Source of the DNA: Zeus faber
Taxonomy: Eukaryota; Chordata; Actinopteri; Zeiformes; Zeidae
Length of the DNA: 64,000 nt
NCBI GenBank assembly: GCA_960531495.1
Contig: OY482848.1
Span: 12,449,565 to 12,513,564, forward strand
Direction: 5' to 3'
The notes under the pieces are model-generated. The model was not told the DNA's origin, searched no databases, and saw only the letters and a program-made list of their open reading frames with translations. Positions 37,351 through 49,947 of this stretch are shown in pieces. Positions within the stretch are counted from its first letter, which is position 1. Each line of letters starts with the position of its first letter. The translations under genes were made by a program, and so were the position numbers.

Positions 37351-40300
37351 ATGGCGTCCAGGCAGAGGAGAGTTGCACCGAAAACGACGAGTCGGGAGAG
37401 CTCCGGTAAATCACGCACATTTTTTACCCCCCGCCCGTGTTTTTTTTTTGTTTGTTTGTTTGTTTGTTTGTTTGTTTGTTTGTTGTAATCTTACGTACAC
37501 ACGGGTCAACTCGCGGTGTCGTGTCACATATCCCCCGCACGCCGCGTGGTGCGTCTCCCTGTAGACCTGCCGCGTCCCTCCCACGGGCTCGAATCCAGTG
37601 ACCTCTCCCGCGGCGCCACCTGCTGGAGCGACCGGGAACCGCCCGCAGATAAGTCGTCTTCCCTCAGGGTGATTTTGTCTTGGTGGCTTTCATATACAGG
37701 CACGAGCCGTGCGTTTGTTTTCAATGCCTCCTTTCTTATAACTGCCAGTGGCGCAATGGGTCCGTGTTCAATCGATGCACAGGAACTGTGCACTCCAGTA
37801 GCTCGTGGAGAGTAGATGAACATGCCTGTGTTTTCCCTGCGTCCAAACGGTATTTAACGTAATGGAACTTCCAACTCGTCACCCCGCAGGAGAAGTCCGT
37901 GGAGAGGGAGCAGCCTGCGGCCAGGCTGAAGGACATGCTGCGACGCGAGAAGGAGAAAGTAAAGTGTAAACATTCGCCAACATTCGTAAACATTCGCCCG
38001 CCCCCGAGAGAGCTCCTCAAGCCTCCCCTCCTTACCTCCCGTCTCCCTCCGCTCCCTTTGCTTTTCGGCAGTGCGCCCGCCTGCAGATGAGGTGCGCCCA
38101 GCAAGAGGCCGAGCTGAGGCGGCGGGAGCAGCACGGCGCCAGGCTGAAGGAGCGGCTCTTCCAGCTCGCCGACGGGCACCGGGAGAAGGGGGCCTGTGCG
38201 TCCGGCTCTTCGCAGACTCTCTCGTCGCCGAACGCATTCGTAAACGTCCGCCGGCACTGACGCCGCTTGTTTTTTCCCGCCCTGCGCCCATCTAGCCGTG
38301 GAAGCGCTGAACGTCGTGCCGAGGGGCAGGGGAAAGAGGGACCAGGCGGTCAAACCGACCGGGATGAGTGCAAGGTGGGGTTTGGGGGTGTTTCCCGCCG
38401 ATTTTCTTGCCGCGTCACGGGCTCACCCAAACTGACCCGACGGCGTCCTGCGTCGCAGCCAGGAAGAGGCGGCTCTCAGGCTGATGCTGGAGCGCCGGGA
38501 GCTGGAGCTCGGAGAGGCCATGAAGCTCCGTCACGGCCTCACCACGCTGCTTCACGCCCTCCGCGTCGATATGGAGCAGGTGGCGTAGAGGTCGTCTTGG
38601 CTAGCAAAGAGCGAGTTGCCAAAAGACAAAACAATCGGGGAGGTTAAGTAAAAGAGGAGGATCAGCGTGCAGCAGTTATTTTTCTTTGTATTTTTTTTCT
38701 GGGTTTTTTTTCCATATTAATTGCAGCTTTTTTTTTTTTTAAGACTCTTAAGGGCGTCCTGGGTCAGCGTGGGAGCGTCCAGCACGACGCGGGCGGGCTG
38801 ATCCAAGCCGAATTGGAGTTGGGCGACCATGTCACCGGCGGTGTGGTACAGAGTTGGAACGACGTGTGGAAGAGACTAGGAGACTTTCTCACTGCAGGTA
38901 ATATTCCAGACATTTCTATGTGGTCATTTTTTTTTTTTTCCTTTCTGAAAATGGTGCTACATCTCTCAACCTGGGTTTTGTTCCCCCCCTTTAAATGAAA
39001 CGCTACTCCCGCCGTGTCACTGGGACCTGACCCGCCTTTTGGAAAAAAAACACTGAGCCCTGGTTTTCCCAACGGTGCACAGGCCGCTCCGCTGCGGACA
39101 CTGACCAGGACAAGTTGCTGACGCGTCTAGAAACCGAACTCAAGGAGAGTCAACAGTTGGTGGAACTACAGCAGCAGTTGCTGCAGGTGTGTTTCAGCTG
39201 AACACGGTCGTACAACCTCGAATCCATCCACCTTCAGCCACTCTCTTGGCCTGGATTATTTTTATTTATTTATTTGATCACAGGACGGCCTCTTCTCCCC
39301 TCTGCCTCCCGAACTGGCCAACTCCTATTTCTTGGAGGAATGGGAGCGTCTTCAGTCTCAGTGGACGGAGCTGCGTCATCAGAGGCGGCATTTTGACAGG
39401 GAGCGGCAGTCCTTCACCGACGCCGCCATCCGACTCAGCCACGAGGCAAGACTGAGATGGAAATTGAGGGGGGCGGGGGTGAGGGTGGAGAACTTGGTTT
39501 AAAATTTGAAACGATTCTCGATAACTTTTCGTTTTGGGTTTTTTTTCTCCACAGCGGCGTGATTTCGAGCGAGAGAAGGCCGCCCTGCTCAAGCAGCAGT
39601 TTCTGGACGACTCGCTGCTTTTTGAAGGGGTGCACATGGACGACAGGAGGGAGAGCACGGCGCTGAGTGAGTGCGCGGATCCGGGGTCCTTGTTTCTCCC
39701 GATGTCACCCGCGAGAGCCCGCAGCCTGATTTTGTGTGCGCGTCACGGCAGATTTCTCGGGCAGCCCGGCATCCGCGGAGTCGGCGGCCGCTGCTCTGTC
39801 GGGACAAGGTCATCATGGGCACCGGGTTGGAACCCCCGGCACTCCTAATCTCCACTCAGCCCTCAATGTGCCTTCCATGTTCGGGTGAGTTGAGACCCTG
39901 TTTTATACGTTGGGCTGTGCGTGCTCCTTGCTTTATAGAGCTCTGTTTGAAGTAAATATTGCGGTGAACATTTGGCGTCCATGGCTAGCGAGGATTAACC
40001 GTCTGCAATTACATGGAATTGTGGTGTGTAAAGATCAGCGTGAAATATTATTTATTGTTCTAAAGTGTTTACTTTATCCCGTTTAGACAGTGATTGGGAA
40101 GTGGAGGAGATGCATGGGGGGGGGGGGGGGGGGAGATGGCAAATAACTGCCATGGCAGTCAAATTTATTGCATTAACAATTCAGCCAATTGCAACAGCTT
40201 GAAATGAATTTGTTCCTCACCCTGCTCTGAGCCAGCGAGAGAGACCAGGTGAAGATGTGGGATGATGGGCTTGAGAGGATACTGCACGCACCTCAGGCTC

Positions 40301-41363
40301 CATGCTTGGACTGGTCATTTTAGCACATTTGTAAATGATTGGTGAGGAAAGCTCATATGTCTTTTTGTTTTATAAACATTATTAATAAAGACTTTTTTTT
40401 TCCATGATCTGTCCCTTCTCTAACATTGACTTTGTTTTCCTACTTATCGGACCATTTTGACAAGCGCTAGAACACAAACAAAGTATTGGAGAATACAGGT
40501 ACAGTCTCTGTGCATAAGGCGCCAAAAGGATGTGACTGAGGGTGACGTTACAAATGGCGAGGAGGCAAATCTCTGCACATACAGCTGGTTATCATTCTGC
40601 TATATTTCTGCATTTTTTTTTTCATCCTAGGGCTGGCAATGTAGTGGCGTTCTGACAAGATACTGACAATTCCCGACCTCACCTTTTTCACGCATTTGTG
40701 CCTCATGGCCATAATATAAAATTGGAACAGTTTTTGGGGCAGATTGCCAGGTCTCTGTCTTAAACCTGTCTGGTGGCGGGTTTAATGAAATTCATTGATT
40801 TAACCATGCGACAGCCTCTGAAAGGCCACACGCATGTGTTTCACAGCAGTGGTGAAGCCAGTTTTGAACCGGGTAGTCCTCGCACAAGTTAGGGAGTTGG
40901 AGCACTCGGAACGTAGGACTACAACACCCAAAATAATAGAACTTATGAACATTTTATTCTAGCCACTGGGAGATGACGGCAACTCAACAAAATGATAGTC
41001 AACAGTGTCAAGTTTTAAACAAAAAGATGATCAGATCGTTTTGTCTTTCAGCCTCTGCCAAGCAGCTCTCTCCTCCCTCCCTCCCTCTCGCCTTTGACCA
41101 AAACTTCACTTCCCTGTCGTTTCCGTTCTGTGGATCGCCGAAAGTTGAATTTGCAACCACGAAAAGCAAGCAAGGCTGAAGCGAGGTGATGTTATGTCTC
41201 CTCCGCTCCTTTCAGTACCGCGGACAACGCCGCGGGGCCCGGTGCAAACAGCCCAAATGTTGCCTCCCAGGCGAAGGTCAGCAATTACCTGCAGGTATTA
41301 GTTGCACTTAGTTCCTTTTATGTTTGGAACTCTGTGACAGTCATGTCGTTAGATTTTGTTTAA
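37351..41363 (+). CDS. SSX2IP/ADIP-like coiled-coil protein (short divergent paralogue)
   Basis: Twelve exons: 37351-37405, 37565-37668, 37890-37958, 38072-38195, 38296-38374, 38459-38579, 38744-38897, 39083-39186, 39284-39445, 39555-39666, 39752-39884 and 41216-41363; about 454 residues. Matches to human SSX2IP (afadin- and alpha-actinin-binding protein, also a centriolar-satellite protein) include RLKERLFQLADGHREKG, the block ending RERQSFTDAAIRLSHE and FEREKAALLKQQFL. Much of the chain is predicted coiled coil rich in E, Q, L and R. The conserved N-terminal region of SSX2IP is absent, and human is 614 residues. The intron after exon 9 uses a GC donor (GAG/GCAAGA). The last exon is read to its first stop, with AATAAA at about 41375; the first and last exons are the least certain. 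A perfect reverse CTCF-type motif lies inside exon 2. Confidence 0.78.
37614..37626 (-). promoter_or_regulatory. CTCF-type motif (reverse), within a coding exon
   Basis: The minus strand reads CCAGCAGGTGGCG, a full match to the CTCF core CCASYAGRKGGCR. It overlaps exon 2 of the ssx2ip-like gene, so it could be coincidental coding sequence. Confidence 0.45.
39885..41215 (+). other. Last intron of the ssx2ip-like gene
   Basis: A 1.3-kb intron, the largest of the gene, with a G-homopolymer at about 40116-40133. No further exon or mobile element was identified in it. Confidence 0.5.
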
Positions 41364-42096
41364 CCAATACCGTGAATAAATGGGGGGAAAAACGATTTAA
41401 GTCCAGGGGCCTTCACGTCTGCTCGGTGCCTCGTTTCAAGAGCAGAGGTGAGGGCCCCCTCACATCTGGAAAGCCCACCTGTAGACACGCCCCTTCAGGG
41501 GTTCGATTTTCCCATCTCTTTGAGTCTGACATGCTTGGTGGTGGTGTTCTCCTGTTTTCTTTTTTTTTTTTTTTTTTTTGACGGCAGCTCAAAGCTTGTG
41601 GTTGTATCTGAAATGGAAAGCTTCATCACTTCCCCTGCCACTAGAATATGCATGACAATTAGTATTGCGTTTGGTCAAACCCAAGGTTTAGGATTTAGAT
41701 TAAAACATTTTGATTAAATAGGTAGATATAGGTTCAAGCTTTAAGATTGATTTATATTTCCGAATTATATCCGTATCAAGGATTTATATTTATAGACCTA
41801 TTTAACATATAACTCTTCAATCATTATATGTGAAAAGGTGGGTTGTGGATTGTGATTTTTCTCCGCGGACGTTCGGGATAAATGTGGAGAAAGTGAAGCA
41901 CGTTTTGAGCAGTGCAAGTCAACAAACTGCATCTCACGTTTCACCGCCGCTGGCAGCCAATTATCAATCAAACGACTCGGAGCAGCCACTCGTGGGTGAT
42001 GGACTCGGTGTTGTTAAACGAGGTGGGAGGAGGCTCACGGGCAGCGGCAGCAGCGCGGCCGGGATGCTCCGGGGGCTCCAGTATTCAACGCGCGCC

Positions 42097-42744
42097 ATGG
42101 ACCCGGAGGCCACGCGTTTCCAACTGTGGAGAGACTACATGGGACTGTCGGACACCGTCAGGCGGATCTTGTCCGGCGACATTGCCGGTGGGCCGTCGCC
42201 GTCTGACGCGCGCAGTGGGAGCGCGGAGCCGCGCGGCGCTCCGGAGCGTGTGCGCGTCAAGTGTGGTGCAGTACAGTCGCGCTCCGGCGGCGCTCCGGAG
42301 GCGCGGCACGGTGGGGGCAACTTGGCAGATCCCGACGTTCCGGACCAGCGCCGGGCCCCCAGTTCTCATTCTGCTCCCCGGGAAAACAACCCCCCGGCCG
42401 TTCGAGGTCCACTCCTCAGGAGCCCACGGAGTGAGGAGCCGGAGTCCCGCCCCCGATCCGCCGGGCCCCGGGGCCCCAGAGACAAAGTGGCCCGTGTGAA
42501 GGACCCGGGTGGGCCTCCATCGTCGTGGCGCATGTTCTGTAGTTTCTGCAAGCACAATGGCGAGACGGAGTCCGTGTTCGGTTCTCACAGTCTCAAGAAC
42601 CAGGCCGGCGACGTGGTGTGCCCCTTTCTGCGGCGGTACGTCTGTCCGCTGTGCGGGGCCACGGGGGCCCAAGCCCACACCAAGCGGTTCTGCCCCCTGG
42701 TGGACAGCGCCTACAGGTCCGTGTACGTGAAGCCGAGTAACTGA
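42097..42744 (+). CDS. nanos3: Nanos homologue 3, germ-cell RNA-binding zinc-finger protein
   Basis: A single-exon frame of 215 codons plus stop. The N-terminal [18 protein letters not shown] is the Nanos CNOT1-interacting-type motif. The C-terminal CCHC pair is complete: [17 protein letters not shown]... C and C...[16 protein letters not shown], ending SVYVKPSN. The RRFCPL-like and SVY residues favour Nanos3 over Nanos1/2. Nanos proteins act with Pumilio and CCR4-NOT to repress mRNAs in primordial germ cells. The start chosen is the ATG before [10 protein letters not shown], with a good context (CGCGCCATGG); in-frame ATGs at 42064 and 42001 are alternatives. The middle is low-complexity and rich in R, P, G and S. 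It is convergent with brme1, as expected from human 19p13. Confidence 0.93.
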   Translation: MDPEATRFQLWRDYMGLSDTVRRILSGDIAGGPSPSDARSGSAEPRGAPERVRVKCGAVQSRSGGAPEARHGGGNLADPDVPDQRRAPSSHSAPRENNPPAVRGPLLRSPRSEEPESRPRSAGPRGPRDKVARVKDPGGPPSSWRMFCSFCKHNGETESVFGSHSLKNQAGDVVCPFLRRYVCPLCGATGAQAHTKRFCPLVDSAYRSVYVKPSN

Positions 42745-43474
42745 AGACCCGTGCGTACCGTAGTACACCGGACCTGCTCCCCGAACTTCTTCTCTTAAGT
42801 TTGACAAGTGTGTTCCACAACCTGTTGATTTGGTTTACGTGTGATTTTAATTTTGCGCTTTGTTTTTATTTTTTATTTCCAAATTTGAATTGCATGCTTT
42901 ACCTATGCGCTTGTGTGAGAGCTTACTAAAGAGGCTTTTCTTGATGTTTATTTATTTAAAGTAACTTGAACAATTGCTTATTAGGAAACACTGGTCCCGC
43001 TGTGTAATCTATACATTTAAAAAAAAAAAAAAAAAAACGGAACGACGTTGTCCTCTGTGCACCAAAGAATGGTTGCCAAGGCGGTGTCCAAGCAACATTT
43101 TAACATTTTTAAACATTTGGGTGATATGCTGGTTTCTTTGTGTTTTTTAATTTGCATGTAAACCATGAGTATACCTTCCTAAATTGGCACCTGATAAACA
43201 TTTTTTTGGTGTGCAGTGTCAAGTCATAAATAACTCAAACTATTTTTATCATCTGTTTTATTGTGTGAATGAGCTGGATGTACAGTACACAACTTTTGAG
43301 GGACAAAGAATAGAACTTGCCATGTTTATGGAGGGGAAAAAACTGCCTCCACATGAACATTCTTTACAAACCATTGTTGGAAATTACCGCTATGGAATAT
43401 ATAAAAATAATGAAACTATCATGACACTGAATACCAGTTACTTTATTAACCACAAACAATTTCCAGTACACGTT
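42745..43474. other. Convergent 3' regions of nanos3 and brme1
   Basis: The nanos3 3' UTR contains a TTTGTTTTTATT stretch near 42859 and an A-homopolymer near 43019. Sequence 43100-43474 is presumably brme1 3' UTR on the minus strand. A plus-strand frame here (from 43184) runs antisense through the brme1 last exon and is not counted as a gene. Confidence 0.5.
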
Positions 43475-46400
43475 TCAAAGTGGCAAGGCCCTGTTCCAAC
43501 CCCTTGATGTATGAGGGCCCTTAGGGGTCTTGGGGCCCTTGTTGGCACGGTGAAAATTATCCAGTTCCCTCTGGGTGGCCATCACAATCCGACTGGAAGA
43601 AAGCATTGAACTGGGTGAAGTGTGACAAATGCCACACTGGCTTTTGGGTGATTAAACAAGAAAACACCTGAGAACTCTACACAAAACACACAAAGTGCCA
43701 AAGATTATCAGTCAAAGAATCTTAAGTCCACATGTGAGCCAATTAGTAAAACCGGCCAATGACATCAGGGTTCAAAAGTTCAACTGCTGGGCCAGACAAG
43801 CAGGAGACAGGAATATGGGCAGAAACGTGACAGTAGCAACTGAATTAGAATAATGAATATTTGAATTTTAATTGTTAAACTTAAATAATTTCATTAAAAA
43901 ACTGAATTTGAATTATTACATAATTTGAATTTAGTGTAACTTGAATAATTGCATTGGAAAAACTGAATCTGAATAGTATAATTTGAAATGTATTTTATTA
44001 TATACAGTTTATTATATCGAACTGAATTCCAATAAACTTGGAACTGAATGTTATATTATGAAATTGAATTAATTTGCTCTGAAACTGTATTTGTATCCTC
44101 GCTGAAAAGTAATTCAGTTCTCAGAATTCAAATTCAGTTCTTGCAATTCAATTGCAGTTTACTGAGACACATCTGGGTTGCTGAGGATGTAATGGAGAAT
44201 TACAGAATTTAACCTGTCCTTATATAAAATTAATATTGTTAATAATAGTGTTGTACTATTTTGCTCTGTGTTAAATGTAACGTAAATGATCGTAGTGTTT
44301 TGTGGTCTCAGTAACTCACTAGTCGACAGTAAAGTTGTCGTATAACGTTGCCCCAGGTGCGGTAAACATTTCCATGGTAACAGCCAGCTCCACCAATCAG
44401 AGACCTCGCTGTTACTTTAGGATTGTGGATAGTGTAGTAATTCTCCATGACATTGCGAATGTTCTTCTCAAAACAAGGCTGATATCATAAGGACTTGTGG
44501 CTTCTACAGCAGCACACACTGATCAGCCACAGCACTGAAACAACTGACAGGTGAAGTGAATAAAAATTGATCGTCCCGTTCCAATGGCATCTGTCAAGGG
44601 GTGGGATATATTAGGCAGCAAGTGAACAGTCAGTTCTTGAAGTTGATGTGTTGGAAGCAGGAAAAATGGACAAGCGTAAGGATCTGAGCCACTTTGACAA
44701 GGACCAAATTGTGATGGCGAGTCGACTGTGTCAGAGCATCTCCAAAACGGCAGGTCTTGTGGAGTGTTCCCAGTGTGCAGTGGTTAGCTACAAAAAGTGG
44801 TCCAAAGAAGGAAAACCAGTGAACCGATGACAGGGTCATGGATGCTCATGGGTTCATTGATGCAGAGGGGGTGCAAAGGCGCACCCATCTGGTCCGATCC
44901 CACAGAAGAGCTACTGTAGCACAAATTGGTGAAAAAGTTAATGCTGCTATGATAGAAAGGTGTCAGAACACACAGTTCATCACAGCTTGATGCGTATGGG
45001 GCTGTGTAGCCGCAGACCGGTCAGAGTGTCCATGCTGACCCCTGTCCACTGCCGACAGCAGCTACAATGGGCACCTGAGCTTCAGAACTGGACCATGGAG
45101 CAATGGAAGAAGGTGGCCTGGTCTGATGAATCTCATTCTCTTCTACATCATGTGGAAGGAGGCAAGCTGGCGGAGGCAGTGTGATGCTCTGGACAATTTT
45201 TTGCTGGGAAACCTTGGGTCCTGGCATTCATGTGGATGTGACTTTGACACATACCACCAGCTTGAACATTGGGCTGAACATTGTGGCTGATCTGTGTATT
45301 GCATTGTTTCACAATCTTATAGCTCGTGGTAAGTCTACATTGGTTGGTTACGACATTATGGGTCATAATAAAATACTCGATTCAGAATATAAATGGGATT
45401 TTCACCTCCGGAAACTCACTGTTGAGCTCTATAGTCGTTACAGTACTTGAAAAGGAGTTCTGTGATCTTCCTCAACGACCCAGATGAGTGTCTCAGTAAA
45501 CTGATATTGAATCACAACAACTTAATTTCAATTGTGGGGACTGAATAAGTTTTCAGTGAGGATCAAATACAGTTTCAGAGCAAGTTGTTATTGGAATTCA
45601 GTTTGAAACAAATGTATTAATTTCAAATTATGCTATTCAGATTTTCAATACAATTATTCAAGTTAAACAATACAAATTCAAAATATTGCTAAGGGCAGCA
45701 ATAAGCGGGGTCCAGGGTAGTCGGCCCTTCGTTTAACTTCAATGGACGGGTGTGTTTTGTGATTACAGAAGTTCCTTTGTTCTGGCCTAGTTACAGTGTA
45801 ATTGTATGATCGGGCGGTGTTTGCAGCTGTGGGTGCGTTTCCTACGCTGCAACGAACAGCAGTTATCATTCTGAAGTAGGGCTGCACGATTATGGCTAAA
45901 ATGATAATCACGATTATTTTATTCAATACTGTGATCACGATTATCACTGTTATTAATCCATCTTGGGGAACATAATTATTTGATGGCACTTTGTAAATCA
46001 ATAGAAAACTGTTTTCACAATAATAATGTATTTTATAAACCTATAAATGAACTTAGGTAAGTGGTTTTAATGACTTCAACTGTAGAAACCCAAAAACACA
46101 AAAAGAATGAGAATATTTCAAAACACATATACAATAAATACTTTTATGGTTTACAAATTTTTATGGTTATTGTTACCAGTAGTTATAATTCAGGAAGATT
46201 GTAAATATATCTCTGGAATGTCTATAAATTATGAAAGTTGTGTTATTGGGTTTTATTTTGTGGAACTTACTCTGGTGCATATCAGTTGTCCTCAGAAGCG
46301 TAAATATTTATGACATTCGATACACTGCGGTTTGTTTAATCCAATTGTCTTCTGGTAGTGCTTTAACTTTTTTTTTTTCAAACACAAAGTTTAATAGTTA

Positions 46401-49400
46401 ACTTAGTTAAAGTCCAATCGCTACTATATCGGTGTCTCACGAGACTGTAGTGCTATCATTTAATCTGTGTACTCAGTCAAGATGTACGCTGTGCGTGGCG
46501 CCATCTTGGTGAGGAGGTGATTGTTGATCACAAACTCCATCCATAATACTGAAGGGATCTGGATGAAACTTGAACGACACCCTGTTGGAACTGCCCAGAA
46601 TACACATCTTATTCATTTTGTCTGTGGGTTTGTTGGATCCATGACATCCGTGAAGTTGTGAGGTCAGCCCCATCTGCCATCTTGATGAGGACCCAGTTTT
46701 TGACCATTCACTAGACTGCAATGCTATGATGTGACCTATGCCAGCCGTCATTTGCGCATGCACACTTTGTGGTGGTGACTTTTTTTTTTTTCTTTTTTTG
46801 TAATTTATGTTGTGTTTTTACTAAATTATTCCACATTAATGGACCGATCTGGATCAAACTTGCTGCCCCAAATATGTACTGTATTAATCTGATCTGTGAG
46901 TCCGGCGGATCCATGACATCCATAGACTACTGACATCAGCTTTTGAAAGCAATTGGGCTCCCACCCTTTATGGGCTGGACCCCTAATTATGTGATTCAAA
47001 TTCAGTTTTTTCATGCAATTATTCAAGTTCAGCAATTCAAATTCAAATATAAATGATTCTAATTCTGTTTCTAGTGACACATATTTCTGCCCATACAGGA
47101 AGGAGTAGAGGTTATGGTAAAGAAAATAAAATAGATAAGAGAGTTGAAGATAAAACAATGAGAAATACAGGTGTAGAACAAAAAGGAGGGTGACTCACTT
47201 TAGGGAGGAGAGTTCCTTGATCAACCCACAGACCAGGTCTGTAGCCTCTTCATGACCGTGTGATAAGCTAAGGCCACCACCTTCCTCCATGACCTGCTCC
47301 TCTCTGGATGGGCGAGCACATGCTTTGTAAACATTTTAGAAGGGAACAGCAGGAAGGATAACTGTGGCCCTAAGGGCAGCATAGTATGGGCGTTAACCTG
47401 AATTACAAACTGCTTGTATTCCCCTCAGAATAATAATGTTTCTTCCATCCTTTGCTTATCCACCTTCAATACCCCTTATCCTTATCATTCTTTGCCTTTT
47501 GCTTCCATATGTCTGTCTTCTCTTTACAAGGCATTCAGGCACCTTATAAATATGAAAGTTCCTCTTGAAATACATTCCATGCAGTGTATGAATGTCTTGC
47601 AGCAGCAGTGGCTCAATGATACTATCAAACGTTCTGCTCCACTCTTGCTAATTGGGTTGGTTGTTTTTATTCGGCTTTAAAAAAAAAGTTTTAATAAGTG
47701 CGCACTGTTGAACTCCAAAGGATTGTTTTACAGCCTAAGTTCAAGAACAACGCAGGTCAGATTCATTTATATCCAAGTAATTATGTAAGCCACCAGTTTG
47801 CTTCTCCAATTGTATCTCAAATCAAAGGTTCTCTTGTCCAACCCTTTTCTACCGCATCCTCACTGTGTTGCTGCTGGATTTAGCTTTCTATCTACTTTCA
47901 CCCTTTCTCACATTAGAGCCATGTTGCATAGCTGAGAGTCAGACATGCAGTCGAAGGGGTCAGGGGTGACCATTGTCTGGGGATGTTGAGCACCATCAAG
48001 ACCACACTGGAACAAACAGAGCTTAAGTGAGCACCACATCTGTTAACAATCAAAGATTCAATTTCTTTGTCTTTATGGCAAGTTTTATTCGAAACGTCAA
48101 ATAATGTATACTAAAAAATCCTGTCGCGCTTTCAGTCCTACCACTCACGTTGCCATTGTCTTCTGGACCACAAGGGGCTGCTGCAGCGTCACCGAGCTCA
48201 TCTTCAACACTGTCAGACATACCTGGTCCGGCACCCGTGGATAAAGACTCTGGCTTAACACTAGGCTCAGCATTTTCCACCAATATCATCAAAGTCTCCT
48301 CCCCCGTTGTGGCCAGGCTGTCCATCTGCTGAGGAGCATCCTGCTCCCTCTCCCGGTGGTCGTTTTCGGTCAATATACCCTGAGAGATTGTCGTGGTGAA
48401 AACCGCGACAGGGCAATGGTGTAGTTCCACCGATCCAATATCTGGATCTTTCTTCGGATCGTCTTGTTTTTTAACCACCGCGGCATGGTTGCTTTCTCCT
48501 TTCTTTGCCGGCCAACTGCTCTCTTGGTCGGGGTTCCACACGTTACAGGCACCCTCTGAGGAGATTGAGGTGGTGTGGGTGTCTGTTTCTGCTCCTGCGC
48601 TGCAAGACAAAAACAAGTGTTATGAGAATGCTGCGGTGTTGCCAGAAGAGGAAGATCAAGAAGAATAACATCAACTGATTTTGTTGAATTGGTATCGCAT
48701 TATAGCGATATCAATATGCAAATGAATGTAATGCTCTAACCTGTGAATCTCTACACAATTAAGAGACCGAACTATAATTTCTGTCTCAATCTGTTCTGTG
48801 AGTATTGATACCGGGCTGGATGGGGGTAGGGATGAAAATGACATTGAGGCTAAAATGTCTTCTTTAGCCACTAGATTAGGCTCATCGCTCTCGCACGTGT
48901 TATTTATGTTCAGCAACGACGTGCACTCTTCATCACAAACCGCGTCCTCCACCTTCAACTCATCTCCCTTGGTCTCATCTTTCCCACTTCCGTGTTTTCG
49001 TGTTTGTAAAACGTGACACCGCTCCTTCTCCGACAAAACACACATTCCCATCCTCCTCCTCTTTTTTGACGGTAACCCCATCAGTTCCTTGTCTTTAATC
49101 TCCCCGTAGTTGTCGTTTGCTCCGCACATTGGGTTGGACCCTTGTTTGTTGCTCTGAATGTTAATCTCCACGTGCTCCCCTGTTTCACAGGAAGCCATGC
49201 AACCTCCATCATCATTATCAGCCTCCAGCCAGGGAGGCAGGGAGGGCTGAGGCTGCTCTGTGGGAACGCGAGAGGGGGACTTTATAGATTCCTCTTTCTT
49301 GATCACTTTTTCTTTCCCTCCGTTAACCTTGCTGTAATCCGCCGATATCACGACTCCGACGTTGCTCAGCTCACAATCTTTGTTAGAGTTCGGCGGCGCT

Positions 49401-49947
49401 GTTTCAGGGCGCCCAGCTGTCTTTTCCACGGCGGCTTCCTGTGGAGGTAGGACACAAATGCTTTTTGACGTCAGGCGTTCGGCCGCATTTCCCCCCCGTG
49501 TGGAATAAAGAGCCTCTTCTGCTGCCTCCCATAGAGTTAAAACTTTGGCAGATTCCTGCAAAGCCGACTGGGGAGGATGTGGCGACGAGGCGGCTGGTGT
49601 TGCACCATTGATCTCAGAGTCCTGAAGAGGAGAATACAAATATAATTAGACAGCATACATACATATGCATGTTGAGGCTGAATGTATCCCTGTACCTTTT
49701 TCTTTCTTTTTACCTTTGGAGGAAATTTGGGAAGGTCAATTTTGGGCTGAACAATTGAATCATCTGGACATTCCCTCTTCCTTGACCTGAGTGACCGCTG
49801 TGGCGGTAGCCCTGAAGTCAGAAACATCAGCAGAAATTTATGCCCAAGTGACTATACCCTGTTAACTCATTACACACAATTAATAAAGTGGTTCAACAGA
49901 GGTGGCCTTTTACCAGTACTGGTGTTCCTAGTTGTGTCTTTGCTCAT
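43475..49947 (-). CDS. brme1: Break repair meiotic recombinase recruitment factor 1 (C19orf57 homologue)
   Basis: Seven exons on the minus strand: 49947-49914, 49811-49714, 49621-48741, 48599-48149, 48006-47912, 47303-47199 and 43592-43475 (TGA); 593 residues with agreeing phases. Most of the protein is low-complexity and acidic. Conserved parts are the basic KKRRRMGM...[11 protein letters not shown] motif in exon 3 and the C-terminal helix [16 protein letters not shown] followed by [18 protein letters not shown], which matches the mammalian BRME1 end (CGLIRELSSLNRLIM-type). BRME1 binds the HSF2BP/MEILB2-BRCA2 complex and stabilises recombinase loading at meiotic double-strand breaks. Identification rests on this C-terminus and on its place between nanos3 and cc2d1a, as in humans. 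The last intron (43593-47198) is enlarged by mobile DNA. Exons 5 and 6 are the least certain. Confidence 0.82.
43813..47098. mobile_element. Foldback / TIR-type composite element in the last brme1 intron
   Basis: The left arm (about 43813-44200) contains ATATGGGCAGAAA, GAATTAGAAT and AAAAAACTGAATTTGAAT. Its reverse complement occurs twice to the right: about 46985-47098 (paired with the outer left arm) and about 45440-45690 (paired with the inner left arm, including TTTACTGAGACAC and TTGCTCTGAAACTGTATTTG). Between the arms lie a Tc1 copy, a GGGCTGCACGATTATGG repeat (about 45875-45960) and duplicated CCATGACATCC segments (46440-46925). No transposase frame belongs to the arms themselves. The superfamily is not assigned. 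Confidence 0.7.
44514..45299 (+). mobile_element. Tc1-like transposon copy 3, truncated, nested in the foldback element
   Basis: The start is CTGATCAGCCACAGCACTGA. The transposase N-terminus [18 protein letters not shown] is followed by an early stop. Later pieces ([37 protein letters not shown]) match Tc1. It ends with a remnant of the inverted end (ACATTGTGGCTGATCTG). The 3' part carrying the last catalytic residue is missing. Confidence 0.88.

Noticed and set aside
41830-42096. 89-residue in-frame extension upstream of nanos3
   Set aside because: No good start codon before 42001, and the conserved Nanos motif begins just after the ATG at 42097; it is treated as 5' UTR.
43184-43507. 107-residue plus-strand frame
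   Set aside because: It runs antisense through the brme1 last exon and 3' region, with no recognisable domain.
47304-47321. Upstream acceptor (TTACAAAG) for brme1 exon 6
   Set aside because: It breaks the phase with exon 5; the CATCCAG acceptor at 47304 fits both sides.
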